Assembly: GCA_014905825.1 (NCBI GenBank)
Contig: JACGCN010000030.1
Span: 248,001 to 312,000 of the forward strand
From: Lyophyllum atratum
Lineage: Eukaryota; Basidiomycota; Agaricomycetes; Agaricales; Lyophyllaceae
DNA: 64,000 bases
Reading direction: 5' to 3'
In this document: one piece after another, positions 53,735-64,000 of the stretch
Layout: every line of letters begins with the position of its first letter
Numbering within the stretch: position 1 is the stretch's first letter
The notes under the pieces: generated by a model
Seen by the model: the letters and a program-made list of their open reading frames with translations, nothing else
What the model was told of the DNA's origin: nothing
Databases searched by the model: none
Made by a program: the position numbers and the translations under genes

Positions 53735-56002
53735 TCACCGTCCCTGATGTCCGTCCCCATCTCCATTTCCCGCCTTCGCCTTCGCCTTCGCCTGCGCCTG
53801 AACACCCAACCGATCCGCCCACACAGTCAATATCCAGTCCCGATGCCTCACCCATGACGCCGCATCCATCTGCACCAGCTCCCTCAACTTCCGCATGTCG
53901 AATGGCAGCGTCGGATCTGCTTGTAAGGCGCTCACGATATATGTTCTGTGGGTGATTACTTTGTATCAGCTGATGTCCCAATCACGATAACGATCCCAAA
54001 AGCAAAAGGCATACGAAAAGGACATGAGGGAAGGTGAGATCGCAAACGCACATAACAGTCCCAACCTTCAAGCCCTCCCCGGCCACCCCCAGCACCCCCG
54101 CCACTCGTCCCTTCAAGCTCAGCTCCCGACACATCCGCTCCATCTGCATGTCTCGCTCGTGCCAGTATCGGTAGGCCCGTAGGTACTGCGGGCGCATCTC
54201 TGGCTTCTCTTTCTCTTCGTTCTCCCCGCAGTCCTGCTCGTCTCCTCGTCCTTGTTGCGAGACGGACGATGAGGCGGAGGCGGAGGTTGAGCCGGAGCCC
54301 GAGGTGGCTGATGAAGCAGACGCAGTAGAAGACGTCCGAGAAACTGGCGGGGAGGTGAAAGCCGGCTCAACATCGGCGCCGAACGTGGTGCTATCGCTCT
54401 CGAGGGAGAGCGGGGTGCCGTGTTCCTCGGCGAGCGCGAGGAGGCGCTGATAGATCATTAAGGAGCTGTGTGTGTCGTTCGCCGCGTCTGTATGGGGGTG
54501 TGGGGGAGGTATAAGCACACGGAGGGAGAGAAGAGGAAGAAGAGGAAGAAGAGGAAGAAGAGGAAGAGAGTATACGTACACTCCAACTGCCGTTGGTCAA
54601 GCGCAGCCTCCCAGTTCCCTGTACGCTCGTTGCCCTTTTCTAGCGTTTTACTGCAGTATCGTTCTGTGAGCTACTCAAATCAAGACGCGTCAGCGTATGG
54701 AGGGATGGAAATGAGCGTTGCAAAGTGAAGACACACAACGTACCTTCGCGAGGCTGATGATCTTGCGCTTGATCCCGCTCGTTGGATCTGCCACGGCGGC
54801 GAGGGCACCGAGCTCGACGAGGTTTTTAGCGAGGATGCCGTAATCCCGGAAGAGCTTCCTTCCGTCATCTACGTGATAGCGGCATCCGTCAACCTCTGAA
54901 AGACCTGGAGAAAGAAAATGAAACGCAACTGAGGATGTTCACACCCAATTTTGGTATATCCGGGTTTTCAATCAGAGCCTACAAACATTTTGATCATCAA
55001 GAGTCAGCCTATACCTCTAGGCCTCGACTCACTTGGAGCTTCTTCGGGAACCCTGCCAGACGTTAGCTTACTTCGTGGTAATAGGAAGTGCGGGCGATAA
55101 TACTTACGATCCATGCCATAGACCTGCACGACCAGCATGAGGCCCCTCCCGTCTGCAACCTGCACCACGGCCGTCCTTCTCTCCACCACTTTACTTCCTC
55201 CACCACTGGCACCCCCGCCACCGCGCCGCACGAAGAACACCCTCCATTCCATGTCCAGCGCCATCGGCCCTGCTTTCAGGCCGTCGACGAGGTCATCGGC
55301 CTCGGACTCGTCAACTGTGTAGACAAGGTAGGGTTTGGGGTTCGTGTAGTCTTTGTATGAGTATAGGGGCAGGTCAGGAATGGGCTGGGTTGTTGATGGG
55401 CGGGGGACCATTGGTCTTGGGGCTACGGTCGCGGCGGTTTTCGTGGTGGTGCTAGTAGTGGTTCTAGAAGCAGGCGGGACCTTCATGGGTGCGGAGGCGG
55501 TAGGGATAGTACGGCTTCCATTAGCAATATTAGGTGCTGGTCTCCGATGTTCTGACTCGTAGTGTCTTGAGCTCAATTTATCGTTAGGCAGCTGCACATC
55601 GCGATCACGGTCCCGGTGCTGTTGGAGGAAGAGGGGATGAAGCCTGCCAGTGCCATTGTCATTTGAAGGTGTTTTAGCGAAAGAAAGAAAGATTGGCACG
55701 CACGGCTGGAGTGCTGGATCAGGTTCGGCGCTCGGCTTCGTACTCTTCTCCTTTCCTTTATTCTTGCTCTTCAGATCCTGTTGGACTGGAAACGGCCCAA
55801 CAACCTCAATATCGCTGTCGGAATCATCTTCGGAAAGAGCTTTCTTTGAGGCGAAAGTATGGAGCGCAGCAAGAACCTTGGATGAGCTCATTGTCGTCCT
55901 GTGGTGTCGTTCGAGTCTGTTGGGGTGTGTGATCCTGCTGAGGAGAGACGGGCGAATGTAGCGAGATACTAGAGTTATAGGTTCATGAAGAGCTTGCGCC
56001 AT
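53735..56002 (-). CDS. 3'-5' exonuclease-domain protein (RNase H-like, WRN-exonuclease type)
   Basis: Multi-exon. The first exon runs from ATG 56002 (a second candidate ATG at 55891 gives MSSSKVLAALHTF) to 55108 and encodes a long Ser/Pro/Thr-rich, disordered N-terminus followed by GPMALDMEWR, the Exo I motif (D-x-E) of DEDD exonucleases. Then a 20-nt exon (55052-55033, RFPKKLQ), ALIENPDIPKLG, and a block VDDGRKLFRDYG ... AKNLVELGALA with the Exo II region. Downstream exons include TGNWEAALDQRQLEYAANDTH (Exo III-like). The exons near 53982-54480 and 53735-53950 are Ser/Glu- and Ala/Lys-rich. Likely a nuclease of RNA or DNA; the substrate cannot be told. Stop at 53737-53735. Confidence 0.78.
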
Positions 56003-56381
56003 TGCGGGGCATTATGACCAGCTTGCCATCGAGAGGTACTTGGACGAGCAGTGGAGGGCAACGCTGGTTCACCTTCAACAGGCACGCGCTGGTCGCGTCA
56101 GATCACGTGTTATGTCTTAATATAGGGGCACCCCCCGATTGGGGGACGGGGGTCCCTATTCAAACACACAGTATTCGGGAGTCGGTACCTGGTCGCTATG
56201 GGTGAAGCTAAAGCAAGAGGGTCCGGGAATACGATGTTAATGATGATGATAAGTACATAATATTGTTGTAGAATAGTACACGCGCGTGGAGCCATCCCTA
56301 GAACTTAGAAGTAGGAGAGGATACGATAATACGGAGGCTTGATAATTATCTACAATGGCCCGGCAAAGCTGCGCTAGATTG
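56003..56381. other. Intergenic spacer
   Basis: Includes the 5' flank of the exonuclease gene and, near 56310-56350, the K3 3' flank that resembles that of K2. No gene recognised. Confidence 0.5.
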
Positions 56382-58838
56382 TTCAACTCCCTCCTACGTT
56401 GCTTCGCCTATGGAAAGTACGAGAGCGAGTGTCCTTCGCGTGCGAAGATCCGGAGATCGTGTTTGAGCTCCCAATGGATTGGAACGTTCTTCTCCTCTTG
56501 GCCAGGCCCCTCACAGAGCTCGATTCATCCGACTCAAATGGACGCTTGTTCGCTTGCCACGAGGCCTCCCCTTCTCATCCCCAGGGTTGGAGGGCGTCAA
56601 CTGGCGGGTCCTTTGTATCAAGCCAGTCTTTGCGACCTAAGCAGTGGGAAAACATGCGGGACATGCAGGTATGGTCTCGGAGGTAGCGGTGCACGGGGGG
56701 CGAAGGGGTGGTGGGAAAAGGGAATCCCGTCTCGAGCTCCACGGCGCGCTTCAGCTCCTCCATTCCAGGGTCCGGTTTAACGGGTTCAGAAAACTCTATC
56801 CAGTCTTTGACTGCTTCGAATGCGGCCCGGTGCCAGAGGTCCAAAGGTTTACTTCCGAACCGGAAGTCATATTTGTTCCCGAGATATCTCATGCCAAGGT
56901 TAATTACCCCGTGTTTCCTTCGTCCACCTATAACGGTTCCGTCCAGCAGAGTGCTTTGGGATTCAAAGATCTCTCGAATAAGGGCTGCGGTGGAGTCTGG
57001 CTCGCTGTGCCGAAAATAGCGAAGGGCATAATAGAGAACAACGTAGACGAACGACTCCATATCGTCCTGAATAGTGTGGATCTTGCGCCGCTCCGATAGC
57101 AGGTTGCACGACATGAACTCCCAGGTGCCCTGTAAATAAGCTCGATTAGGCACCAATCGATGTAGACCGAGGACGAAGAGAATGACTTACAGTTCGTCCG
57201 TGCCGCCGTGCTTGCTCTAGCTCTGACTCTGGCTTTGCGAGGTCCCAATCGTTAAGGACACCATTGCCGTCAGCGTCGATGAGGATATTGTTCGCACTGA
57301 TATCGCGGTGTATAATTTTGTTGTTGCTTTCATAGGCTTGACGGTGGGCTAGAAACGGGAGTCTTAATAATTGAGATATGCGAAGACGCTGGCAAGGTAC
57401 TCACCGGTGAAAGCATGAGATACAGCTTTGAGAAAGTGTTCCGACGAGGTAACTTGAGTGAGGGGTTTACCAATGAAATCCACAACGAAACGATGGTGGA
57501 AGCGCTGCGTTATGTCCCTCCAGTCATTACCACACCTCCAAGCGCCATTGCGTTTGCGCAAGGACCCTTCCAGTTGGTCACCAGGCTCGCGAGCTTGCTG
57601 TTCTTCTGCGATGTCGACTTCGTCTTCATCGTCAGGGACGAACAGATCAGTTTTCGTAACGTCTTCAGGAAGATCGCCACCACACACGTAAGGTGGAATG
57701 TGCTGAACTCCAGCCTCTTGAAGCTCGCGGAGAATGTCGCCCTCCTTCGCCAAGTCGTGAGCACGCCAAGTATCCTTGAGAAAGTACCGCTTCCCGGTCT
57801 TCTCCTCGTAGACGGGGTATGCTCGAGTGCATCGCCCGGTGAGCGGGCCGGAATGGGATATGCAGTTCCAAGCGATGAATTCACGAGAAGTGCCGCTGAC
57901 GCCTGTCATCTTGAAGACAACAAAAGGGCGTTCTTGTTTGGATTCCCACTCCGAGAGATGGAGACGAGCAAGATCCGCCTGATGGGGGGTCGCGGGGATT
58001 ACGGTGGGATCTATTCCCCGACCAGCGTCATCGTGATGAGTGAAGCGCCAGAGAAAGTCGATCAAAGGCTGGGAGTTCTTGCGGTAGTCGAATCTCTCAG
58101 AAACGACTGCACCAGCGCGATCCCAACGAATAAAGCGTACGTAAGGGTCGCCAATGAAGATGGTGAAGGCGAATTGGCGATGCTGCCGAGAAAACCATTC
58201 AGTCGCATAACGGATAAGCCGCGAACGGGCCTGGGTTCTGTCCTTCGGCCAAGCCTCGAATCTATGATTAAGGCGGTCATTGGTGGGAGTGGGGTCGGCG
58301 AATGGATCGTGAGAGGCGTCGACCTTGAGCTCAATGTCAGGTTCGAGCTCCCCGAATTGAGTGACTTTCTTCGAGACGTCCACGGTTGATTTGTACATGA
58401 TAGGATCAGGTCGAGTTTTGTCCCTTGAATCGTGAGCGGGGTAGTCAGACGTGTTCACGATCTGGTAACCGGGAATGAGGCCGTTGTTTTGAATGAGGTC
58501 GATCTGGAGGATGTTAGTAAATATAAGACTGTTACGTTGTATTACATGAAGTCACATACAAAAGGCTGGTACATCTGCTGCTCTGAATTGGTTCGTGGCA
58601 TGTCATCGAATAGTGTCCTCGATACATTGCCAGGAAGTGCGTCCGCCACGGGTTGTGGCAGGAATTCGTTTAAAAATTGGTCGAGAGGCATGGGACCAAC
58701 AAATAGGCCCGACATAGCATCGTGAAATCGCGGGCGGACGTCGGCGAGTTCCTCCTGTCCAGACTCGTGACTGCTTGAGACAGAAAATTTGGATGGCGAG
58801 CCTGATAAGCTGCTCGTGTTGTGCGCAGAAGCCGTCAT
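56382..58838 (-). CDS. FunK1 protein kinase K3, with premature in-frame stop
   Basis: Exons 58838-58560, 58503-57405, 57348-57191 and 57129 onward; ATG at 58838. The first three exons have the same lengths as in K1 and K2 (279, 1099, 158). Translation stops at TGA 56577-56575 after 696 residues, just before the Ser/Arg-rich tail. Beyond the TGA the same frame continues for 63 sense codons homologous to the K2 tail (KRPFESDE ... RSRT) to a TGA at 56384-56382. The kinase core is complete, so a shortened enzyme may work, or the stop may be read through or be a recent nonsense mutation. Its upstream region is split by a LINE-containing insertion. Confidence 0.82.
56575..56577 (-). other. Premature TGA in FunK1 K3
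   Basis: TGG-GGA-TGA-GAA: single stop between the kinase part and an in-frame, recognisable C-terminal tail. Confidence 0.75.
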
Positions 58839-58876
58839 GATAGACAAGCTACCTGGAACCCTGAATGCATGCTCGG

Positions 58877-58884
58877 CTTATAAG
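58877..58884 (-). promoter_or_regulatory. TATA-like box of FunK1 K3
   Basis: CTTATAAG 39 bp upstream of the ATG in the block shared with K1 and K2. Confidence 0.6.
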
Positions 58885-58984
58885 TAGTTGGTGGACAATG
58901 GCCGTCGGACGTTGGATGATGGACCCTGAACATGCTGGCCCATTTCTAAATAAGGACTTCGAAGGGCGATGAAATCTCGGATGT

Positions 58985-60903
58985 TATTTTGACAATGACG
59001 CCCCATCTAAGTATATGGCTCCAAACGATTCTCATTGGCATTATCAAGAAGGGAAAACCTCGATCAGACCCTGAAAGCTATCGAACTATAGGTTTGGAGA
59101 GCTGCGTGCTGAAATTAATGACACTACTGATACATAAACGGTTCATTGCGTGGTGTGATGAGCAAGGTCTGCTTCCCCCATCTCAAAACGGCTTCAGGGA
59201 AGGTCATCGCACGAACGACAACGCATTTATTCTCCGATGTGCAATTGACCGTGCCAGACATAATGGTAAACCCTTATATGCCGTGTTTGTAGACCTCTCC
59301 AACGCGTTTCCATCTACCGACCATTCCACTCTCTGGCTGAAGCTTCGCACTATGGGTGCTGGTGGCCGTATCTTTGACTGGCTCCGAATGCTTTACAGTA
59401 GAATGACATATGCAGTTCGCCATAACTCAGAGCTGTCCTCCTCATTCCGATCGACGATTGGAATTCTTATTGGAGACACCTGCTCTCCGATTCTATGGAA
59501 TCTGTACCTCGCCGACTTCATCCTCCACCCTGACAAAGATGACATTGAACTGGCTGGCGAGATCATCACTCAACTGAATCAAGCAGACGACATCATTCTC
59601 CTTGCCAGCACTCCTGATGGCGCACAAAGGAAATTAGATGCCCTCCAGTTATGGTGCCGTAGGAATTTCATGATACTTAACATCATTAAGTCCCTTATCA
59701 TGATATTCGGTCTCCTCCCCACCATCCTCCCCCGCTTCTGGTTTGGAGATAAGGAGCTCAAGGTCTCCACCCAGGAAACATATGTTGGCATCACTCTTCG
59801 CTCAACTGCGCGAAATATTTTTATTGAACACTACAACAAAAAAGCAAGCAAAGCAGAGCTGGTTGGAAGAATGATCTTTACCCTCGAATCCAAGGTTGGT
59901 ACTATGTCCACCTTGGGAAGCTCGAAGACTGTACACTGCGCTTCTCGATCCCCATCTCATTCATGGCTGTGAAGTCTGTTTGGACATTGATGAGGTCCTC
60001 AGAAAGAAATTAGAAGCAATCCAACACAGTTTTCTGCGACGGGCCCTTGGACTTAATTCTCAATCCAGCATGCTCGCCCCTCTCTTCACAGAGACAGCTA
60101 TCTTACCACTCAGATTTCGTCGACTCATTCTCGCCCTCAAGTATCTGAGATATCTCGTGACTCTGCCCCCGGATAGATATGCACATCGTGCTTTCCGAGA
60201 CTCACTATCTCTCGCTGAGGCTGGAAATGCTTCATGGGTAATGGACCTCTTGTATGTCCTATCAAACCTACCCTTCCGCATTGATCTCCCTGATCTCGCA
60301 ACCATCTCTACAAAGAAGATTGAAGCACTCATCAAGGAGATACAATCCGGGGCTGAAAAGCATCTCCAAAATGCAATTGATTCGTCGCCAAAACTGTATC
60401 TGCTTCGAAATCGGGTTGAGCCTGATGGAGACAAGCGGCCAAGACTCCAGACTCTGTATTTCCGACACTATCTCAGTGTTCCCCATAAAGAGCACCGTGT
60501 AGCCCTCACCAGAGTTTTATTGTCTGACCATGTTTTTTCTTTGGAAAGGCTAAGATGGCTCGACTCTCGACGGCCGCGAATTGACCCCAGCCAAAGATTG
60601 TGTCGATTCTGTAAAAAGGAGACCGAGTCTCCCGAACACGCCCTTCTCGTATGCTCTGACCATCAGCCTCTCGTTGATCTCAGAGCAACCTTCATGGAGA
60701 AGATCACTCGGGACCTTCCCACATTCAGTGTGGGTCTTCCTCAGAATGCTGCTACAGATCTGAGGACTCTCCTTGCTAGCAGAAAAACAGTTAATCTCCT
60801 GGCCAAATTCGTGTTCGAGGTCACATCAATGTATTCCATGAATGAACCCTATGTCCCTTCTCTCCCCTTACACTGGCTGATACACAGTAGTGGTAACAAC
60901 TGA
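58985..60903 (+). mobile_element. 5'-truncated LINE (non-LTR retrotransposon), frameshifted
   Basis: The frame starts inside the RT domain at the KKGKPRSDPESYR motif, so the endonuclease and ORF1 are missing, the usual outcome of target-primed reverse transcription. RT motifs YAVFVDLSNAFPSTDH and NQADDIILLAS (catalytic ADD) are present. At about 59907 one extra base shifts the frame; the second frame (to 60903) continues with PPWEARRLY, RT thumb-like sequence and a C-terminal CCHC finger (CRFCKKETESPEHALLVC). Not autonomous. The left junction interrupts the K3 upstream block after about 58984. Confidence 0.85.
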
Positions 60904-61790
60904 CTCTGCCTCTTGTCCTACTTGACTCCTTAGTCAGACGTTCTGGGACTTCGAATAGCTCGGCGAACGGAGTTGATAGGATCTGGGACGATGACGTACC
61001 CTATGGAAAGCCGGACGGTCGTGCTCTGCTGATGCCGTCGGCAACGCAGATGCCGCGGGTAGATCGTTCAACCAAGGAGTAGGACCTCGTACACTTGGTC
61101 GAAATAAGAGTCTGGATACTCTTAGATTATTTCTTGGTGTAGAGTGGACAGGGAGGGCACTGGCTCATCTATGATCTAGCGGACCTGAGATGAGCTACAT
61201 AAGATGGTAACTGGAACTTTTGGACCAAGACCGCGCGACGCGAGCGCGGACCCTATGGAGAGCTCAAAGGCGTCAATGGCTCCGACGGCCATCGCTCTGG
61301 GGTTTCGATCGGACAGGTGTCTTCCAAACCCTCAGCAGCGGCTGGTTCGAAGGGAAAGAGAAATACGGAGGACAGCTAGGCAGCATCGGGGGCTCAACAG
61401 AGGATAAGAGTGATGCCCTCTTCACATTGTGCTGATGCGGCGGTCCTGAGCTCAGCTCCTCTCGAATCTTCACACCCAGCACGGAAGTCAATGGGGAACT
61501 TTAAGGCATCAATCAATATTCGGGTACGAAGGACCCCCGCTAGCAGGATCTCAAATTGACCCCGACCCCGCATAGACAGGAGGCAAAACATCGAATGAGA
61601 GCGTCCGATAGAAGCCCCGTCGTGTTGGATTAAAGTATAAGATGAACAAGTTCGATGAGCAGCGCAGCCTTTCCATGACAACAACCAAGGACAAAAAACT
61701 CGAAGAACGCGAGAGGAGGGAACGAAGGAGCAATGAATATAGGGTGGAATCGGGGACCCACTGACCCCTCAAAAAAGTAAATGAATCACA
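60904..61790. other. Possible LINE 3' region, otherwise nothing recognised
   Basis: The sequence after the LINE stop has no domain or A-tail. It may be LINE 3' UTR or older flank. Confidence 0.35.
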
Positions 61791-61794
61791 CCTT

Positions 61795-62790
61795 CAACGA
61801 CCTCTTCTCAACAATATACCCTTGCCTCCGAAACATTGAATTCACCGTGTCTATCCCACAGCCGTCATTGTTCATCCAGACCCCCAAACGCACCCGCGAT
61901 GCGTCTTAGCTTCGGCGCGTCCTCGCTCATTTCCCTCGGTGCAAGGTACATTCACCTCCGCCCACAGATGTTGGCGTCAAGCCCACGCACGGCGAAATCC
62001 ACACCCGCTACCGGTGGTCCACCCATATCACCCTCCGCGTCATTTCCTGCAACAAAACTGGCAGGCTGTCCCACTTCTCCTGCGCCGCCGTTGTTGCCTG
62101 CCCGGCGTCTGAGCCTCCTACAGCGGGCTATGGACGGTTGGGCTTGCTAGTTGACGTCTGAGGGAGCTTCTTTGGGCGTGGAGGCTTCGGTGGTTTGAGC
62201 TTTACGGGGTGCATGATGTCACGCGACTTGATCGTGACTTTGAGATCGAGTTTGGACACGAGCTCTGGCGCTGTTGCCATAGTACTCCCTGGGGGCGACG
62301 GTCTTGGTATTCCTCCAGTGAGGATGCCGTCGATGCGGAGCCCAAGAGAACGCAGCAGGGCGAGGGCGAGGGCGGTGGCGGTGGCGACTGCGCAGGGTGG
62401 CTGGGGCGGTTTCGGGCGTCCAGGGAGAGGCGGAGAGGTGGGCGCTGGAGACACGGAGGGATGGGTGTACCTGGCGGAAGAGCATTGGTCTCTGGGGCCT
62501 CTGTTGTGCCCATGCTGTTCTGTGCATCATCTATGCCTGCCTCCTCATCAAGCGACATGACGCCGAGCATGAGATGGAATCGCATGGGATCAATCACGAC
62601 TGATTTGTCGAGGCCACAGATGGGCAGCCTTTCTTGTGCCATCCAGGCTGGAAGAAACGAGCCTGTCCCGCATCACCGTAGAGTAGAGTACGGTCGGTGT
62701 GCTGCGCAGCGGAGGTGGTGAGGGAATGAGAAAGTCAACACGAGATGAGATGGCGCTTACAACAGGGACTGCGAGAACTTTGATAATCAA
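61795..62790 (-). pseudogene. ASCC1/AKAP7-like (2H phosphoesterase-type) gene fragment
   Basis: Minus-strand pieces match the ASCC1 family: GLDKSVVIDPMRFHLMLGVMSL (about 62545-62625, in outline; the HLxL box is here HLML), then LALALLRSLGLRIDGIL and LKVTIKSRDIMHPVKL. After several stops and frame changes, MFRRQGYIVEKRSLKV appears near 61800-61850, where normal members continue with a second HCT box. The sequence breaks off there. ASCC1 proteins act in the activating-signal cointegrator complex and RNA-linked repair; this copy is dead. Confidence 0.65.
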
Positions 62791-62799
62791 GATTAGCCC

Positions 62800-63270
62800 T
62801 TAGCTAGAAAGACAGTACCCTAGTGTGTGAGAGACCCAGATAGAGGTCAACAAGCAGTGGGCGGCCAGAAAACGCGTGGAATAGAGAAGGAGAGAGGCAA
62901 GACGCGGAACACAATTTACACGGGTGACATAAACGTGACAGCGGGAAAAAATGTGCGGTAGTTATCCCTTTGTCATAGTTGCATATGTTCTGAGAGCACT
63001 CACACATTGTAAAAGAACATATTTAACTACTACAGTACCAGTATAATATCCAATCGACAGCGGTAAAGAGATACGAGGCAGACTCTATGCTTTCCGTCCC
63101 AAATTGGCGTACAATTCACGTGACCCGATCGCAGTACATGGGGTCCCCATCAAGAAATTTCATTCTCAGATGGTCGGCAGAGCGCGACCGTCTGGCTTTC
63201 CATAGTACCCGCTTGCTTGTACGTCGGGATACTTCCGGGAACGCCCTTGTTCAGGAATTGGACCGCTGGG
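62800..63270. other. Intergenic, nothing recognised
   Basis: No supported feature between the ASCC1-like remnant and the ATAAC repeat. Confidence 0.4.
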
Positions 63271-63276
63271 TGTAAT

Positions 63277-63296
63277 ATAACATAACATAACATAAC
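63277..63296 (+). repeat. (ATAAC)4 microsatellite, possible LINE tail
   Basis: Four perfect ATAAC units immediately before the point where homology to the FunK1 upstream block resumes. Simple-repeat tails end many LINEs, so it could mark the 3' end of the 58985-63296 insertion. Confidence 0.7.
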
Positions 63297-63530
63297 CTGT
63301 GAGAACGTAGCGTAAGACTCAAGTGGGACATGATGCATGAAAAGGCGATCTGATTATCTTCAGCCAGTGCGTGATGGGGAGGAGATGGTGACGGGACGTT
63401 TGAACCGTTGAGTCAATTCTGAATTTTGGATCGTGTCGCCATCAACCGATGCATGTGACGTCACCTCAGGGTGGGCAATTTCGCGTCCGACGATTTCTCA
63501 TTTCTCACAAGACCATCCCATCTGCCACGC
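63295..63530 (-). repeat. FunK1 upstream block, displaced copy
   Basis: Reverse-complement match to 34017-34250 upstream of K1 (for example GATGCATGTGACGTCACCTCAG versus the K1 GATGCATGTGACCTCGCTTCAG in outline, and CCATCCCATCTG). Its orientation fits the K3 gene, 4.3 kb away. Confidence 0.6.
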
Positions 63531-64000
63531 GGCACGGAGCTCTAGTAGACCGTGTTGACGAAGTTAACACTGCAAGTTTTCATCCAGGCGAAGTCCATTT
63601 TTGCGTCGACTCATGGCCTACTTTGGTTGTACTTTGGCTACCACGAGCCCGGTTTACTGAGGCAGGGAGACGGTTTAGCACAAGATCCCCGAATCCGAAT
63701 TGCTTGCTCGAGGTCCCTAGGCTTTATGTTATCTTTCCAGACGCAGGTCGCAGAGGTATTCGCCGACTCATCAATCGCAAGGGCGGCAAGGCTGAGACTA
63801 ACGCCGGGAGTCGGGACGTTGATTACCTCACTCCGCTTTTCATCGTTCTTTCGACCTCATCCAGACCTACTTCATGACTACCATTATACCCGGTGTTGAT
63901 TTCAAGCTACCGGTTTGCTCACATTATCCGGCCACGCCCTCCAGGTAGCACTACGACATCAACGCGATCATGGCGATAAGTTGGCGATAAGTCTGTGGAC
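63531..64000. other. Window end, nothing firm
   Basis: Weak similarity to sequence further upstream of K1 continues for a short distance (GTGTTGAC). The open frames to 63899 lack recognisable domains. Confidence 0.35.

Noticed and set aside
57415..58389. Plus-strand ORF of 324 codons
   Set aside because: Antisense to exon 2 of FunK1 K3; the spliced minus-strand kinase explains the sequence.
59580..59600. QADD instead of YADD in the LINE RT as a lost active site
   Set aside because: The two catalytic Asp are present; the preceding residue varies in fungal LINEs. The element is dead because of truncation and a frameshift, not this residue.

Overview
This is a window of a filamentous basidiomycete genome, most likely Agaricomycetes. 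The evidence is short GT-AG introns (about 50-65 nt), three fungal-specific FunK1 kinases, F-box paralogues, a DUF6533-type membrane protein, a TIGR04076 gene, chromodomain Gypsy retrotransposons and a Ngaro-type tyrosine-recombinase (YR) retrotransposon. No CRISPR, rRNA or prokaryotic gene is visible.

1-25.1 kb: an intron-containing tRNA-Asn(GUU) gene, then a nest of transposons. The outer element is a plus-strand Ngaro-like YR retrotransposon (665-25099) with the split direct-repeat layout A1-ORFs-B1-A2-B2. Gypsy-2 (2021-20799, 213-bp LTRs, target duplication GCCAG) interrupts its Gag-like ORF. Gypsy-2 is itself interrupted twice: by minus-strand Gypsy-1 (2484-14007, 186-bp LTRs, target duplication GTAGG) in its leader, and by a 1.25-kb non-coding hAT-like element (15232-16479, 8-bp duplication GACTTCGT) in its gag-pol frame. 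Joining the flanks on paper restores each frame, so the order of events is clear. Gypsy-1 is the odd one: gag-protease and pol share one frame and are separated by a single UGA, an unrecognised 1047-codon third ORF lies downstream of pol, and the element is packed with perfect 7-11 bp hairpins, most densely in ORF3 and in a chain along the 3' UTR.

25.1-34 kb: two tandem F-box genes with a decayed F-box fragment between them, then a minus-strand DUF6533-type multi-exon membrane-protein gene.

34-46.5 kb: FunK1 kinase K1 (+), an intact young chromodomain element Gypsy-3 (37067-42644, minus, target duplication TCCTA), a 13-exon Ca2+/calmodulin-dependent kinase (minus) and a divergent TIGR04076 gene (+).

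46.7-64 kb: a secreted GH79-like glycosidase with two micro-exons (minus), FunK1 K2 (minus) between the two halves of a broken TIGR04076 paralogue, a 3'-5' exonuclease gene (minus), FunK1 K3 (minus, with an in-frame stop before its tail), and a 5'-truncated LINE followed by an ASCC1-like pseudogene. K3's upstream homology resumes beyond these at about 63.3 kb, so they appear to form one insertion of about 4.3 kb. Ordinary housekeeping or signalling genes (CaMK, exonuclease, GH79) thus sit among lineage-expanded families (FunK1, F-box, TIGR04076) that are being duplicated and broken next to recent transposons. All exon boundaries were placed by eye from splice consensus and reading frame.
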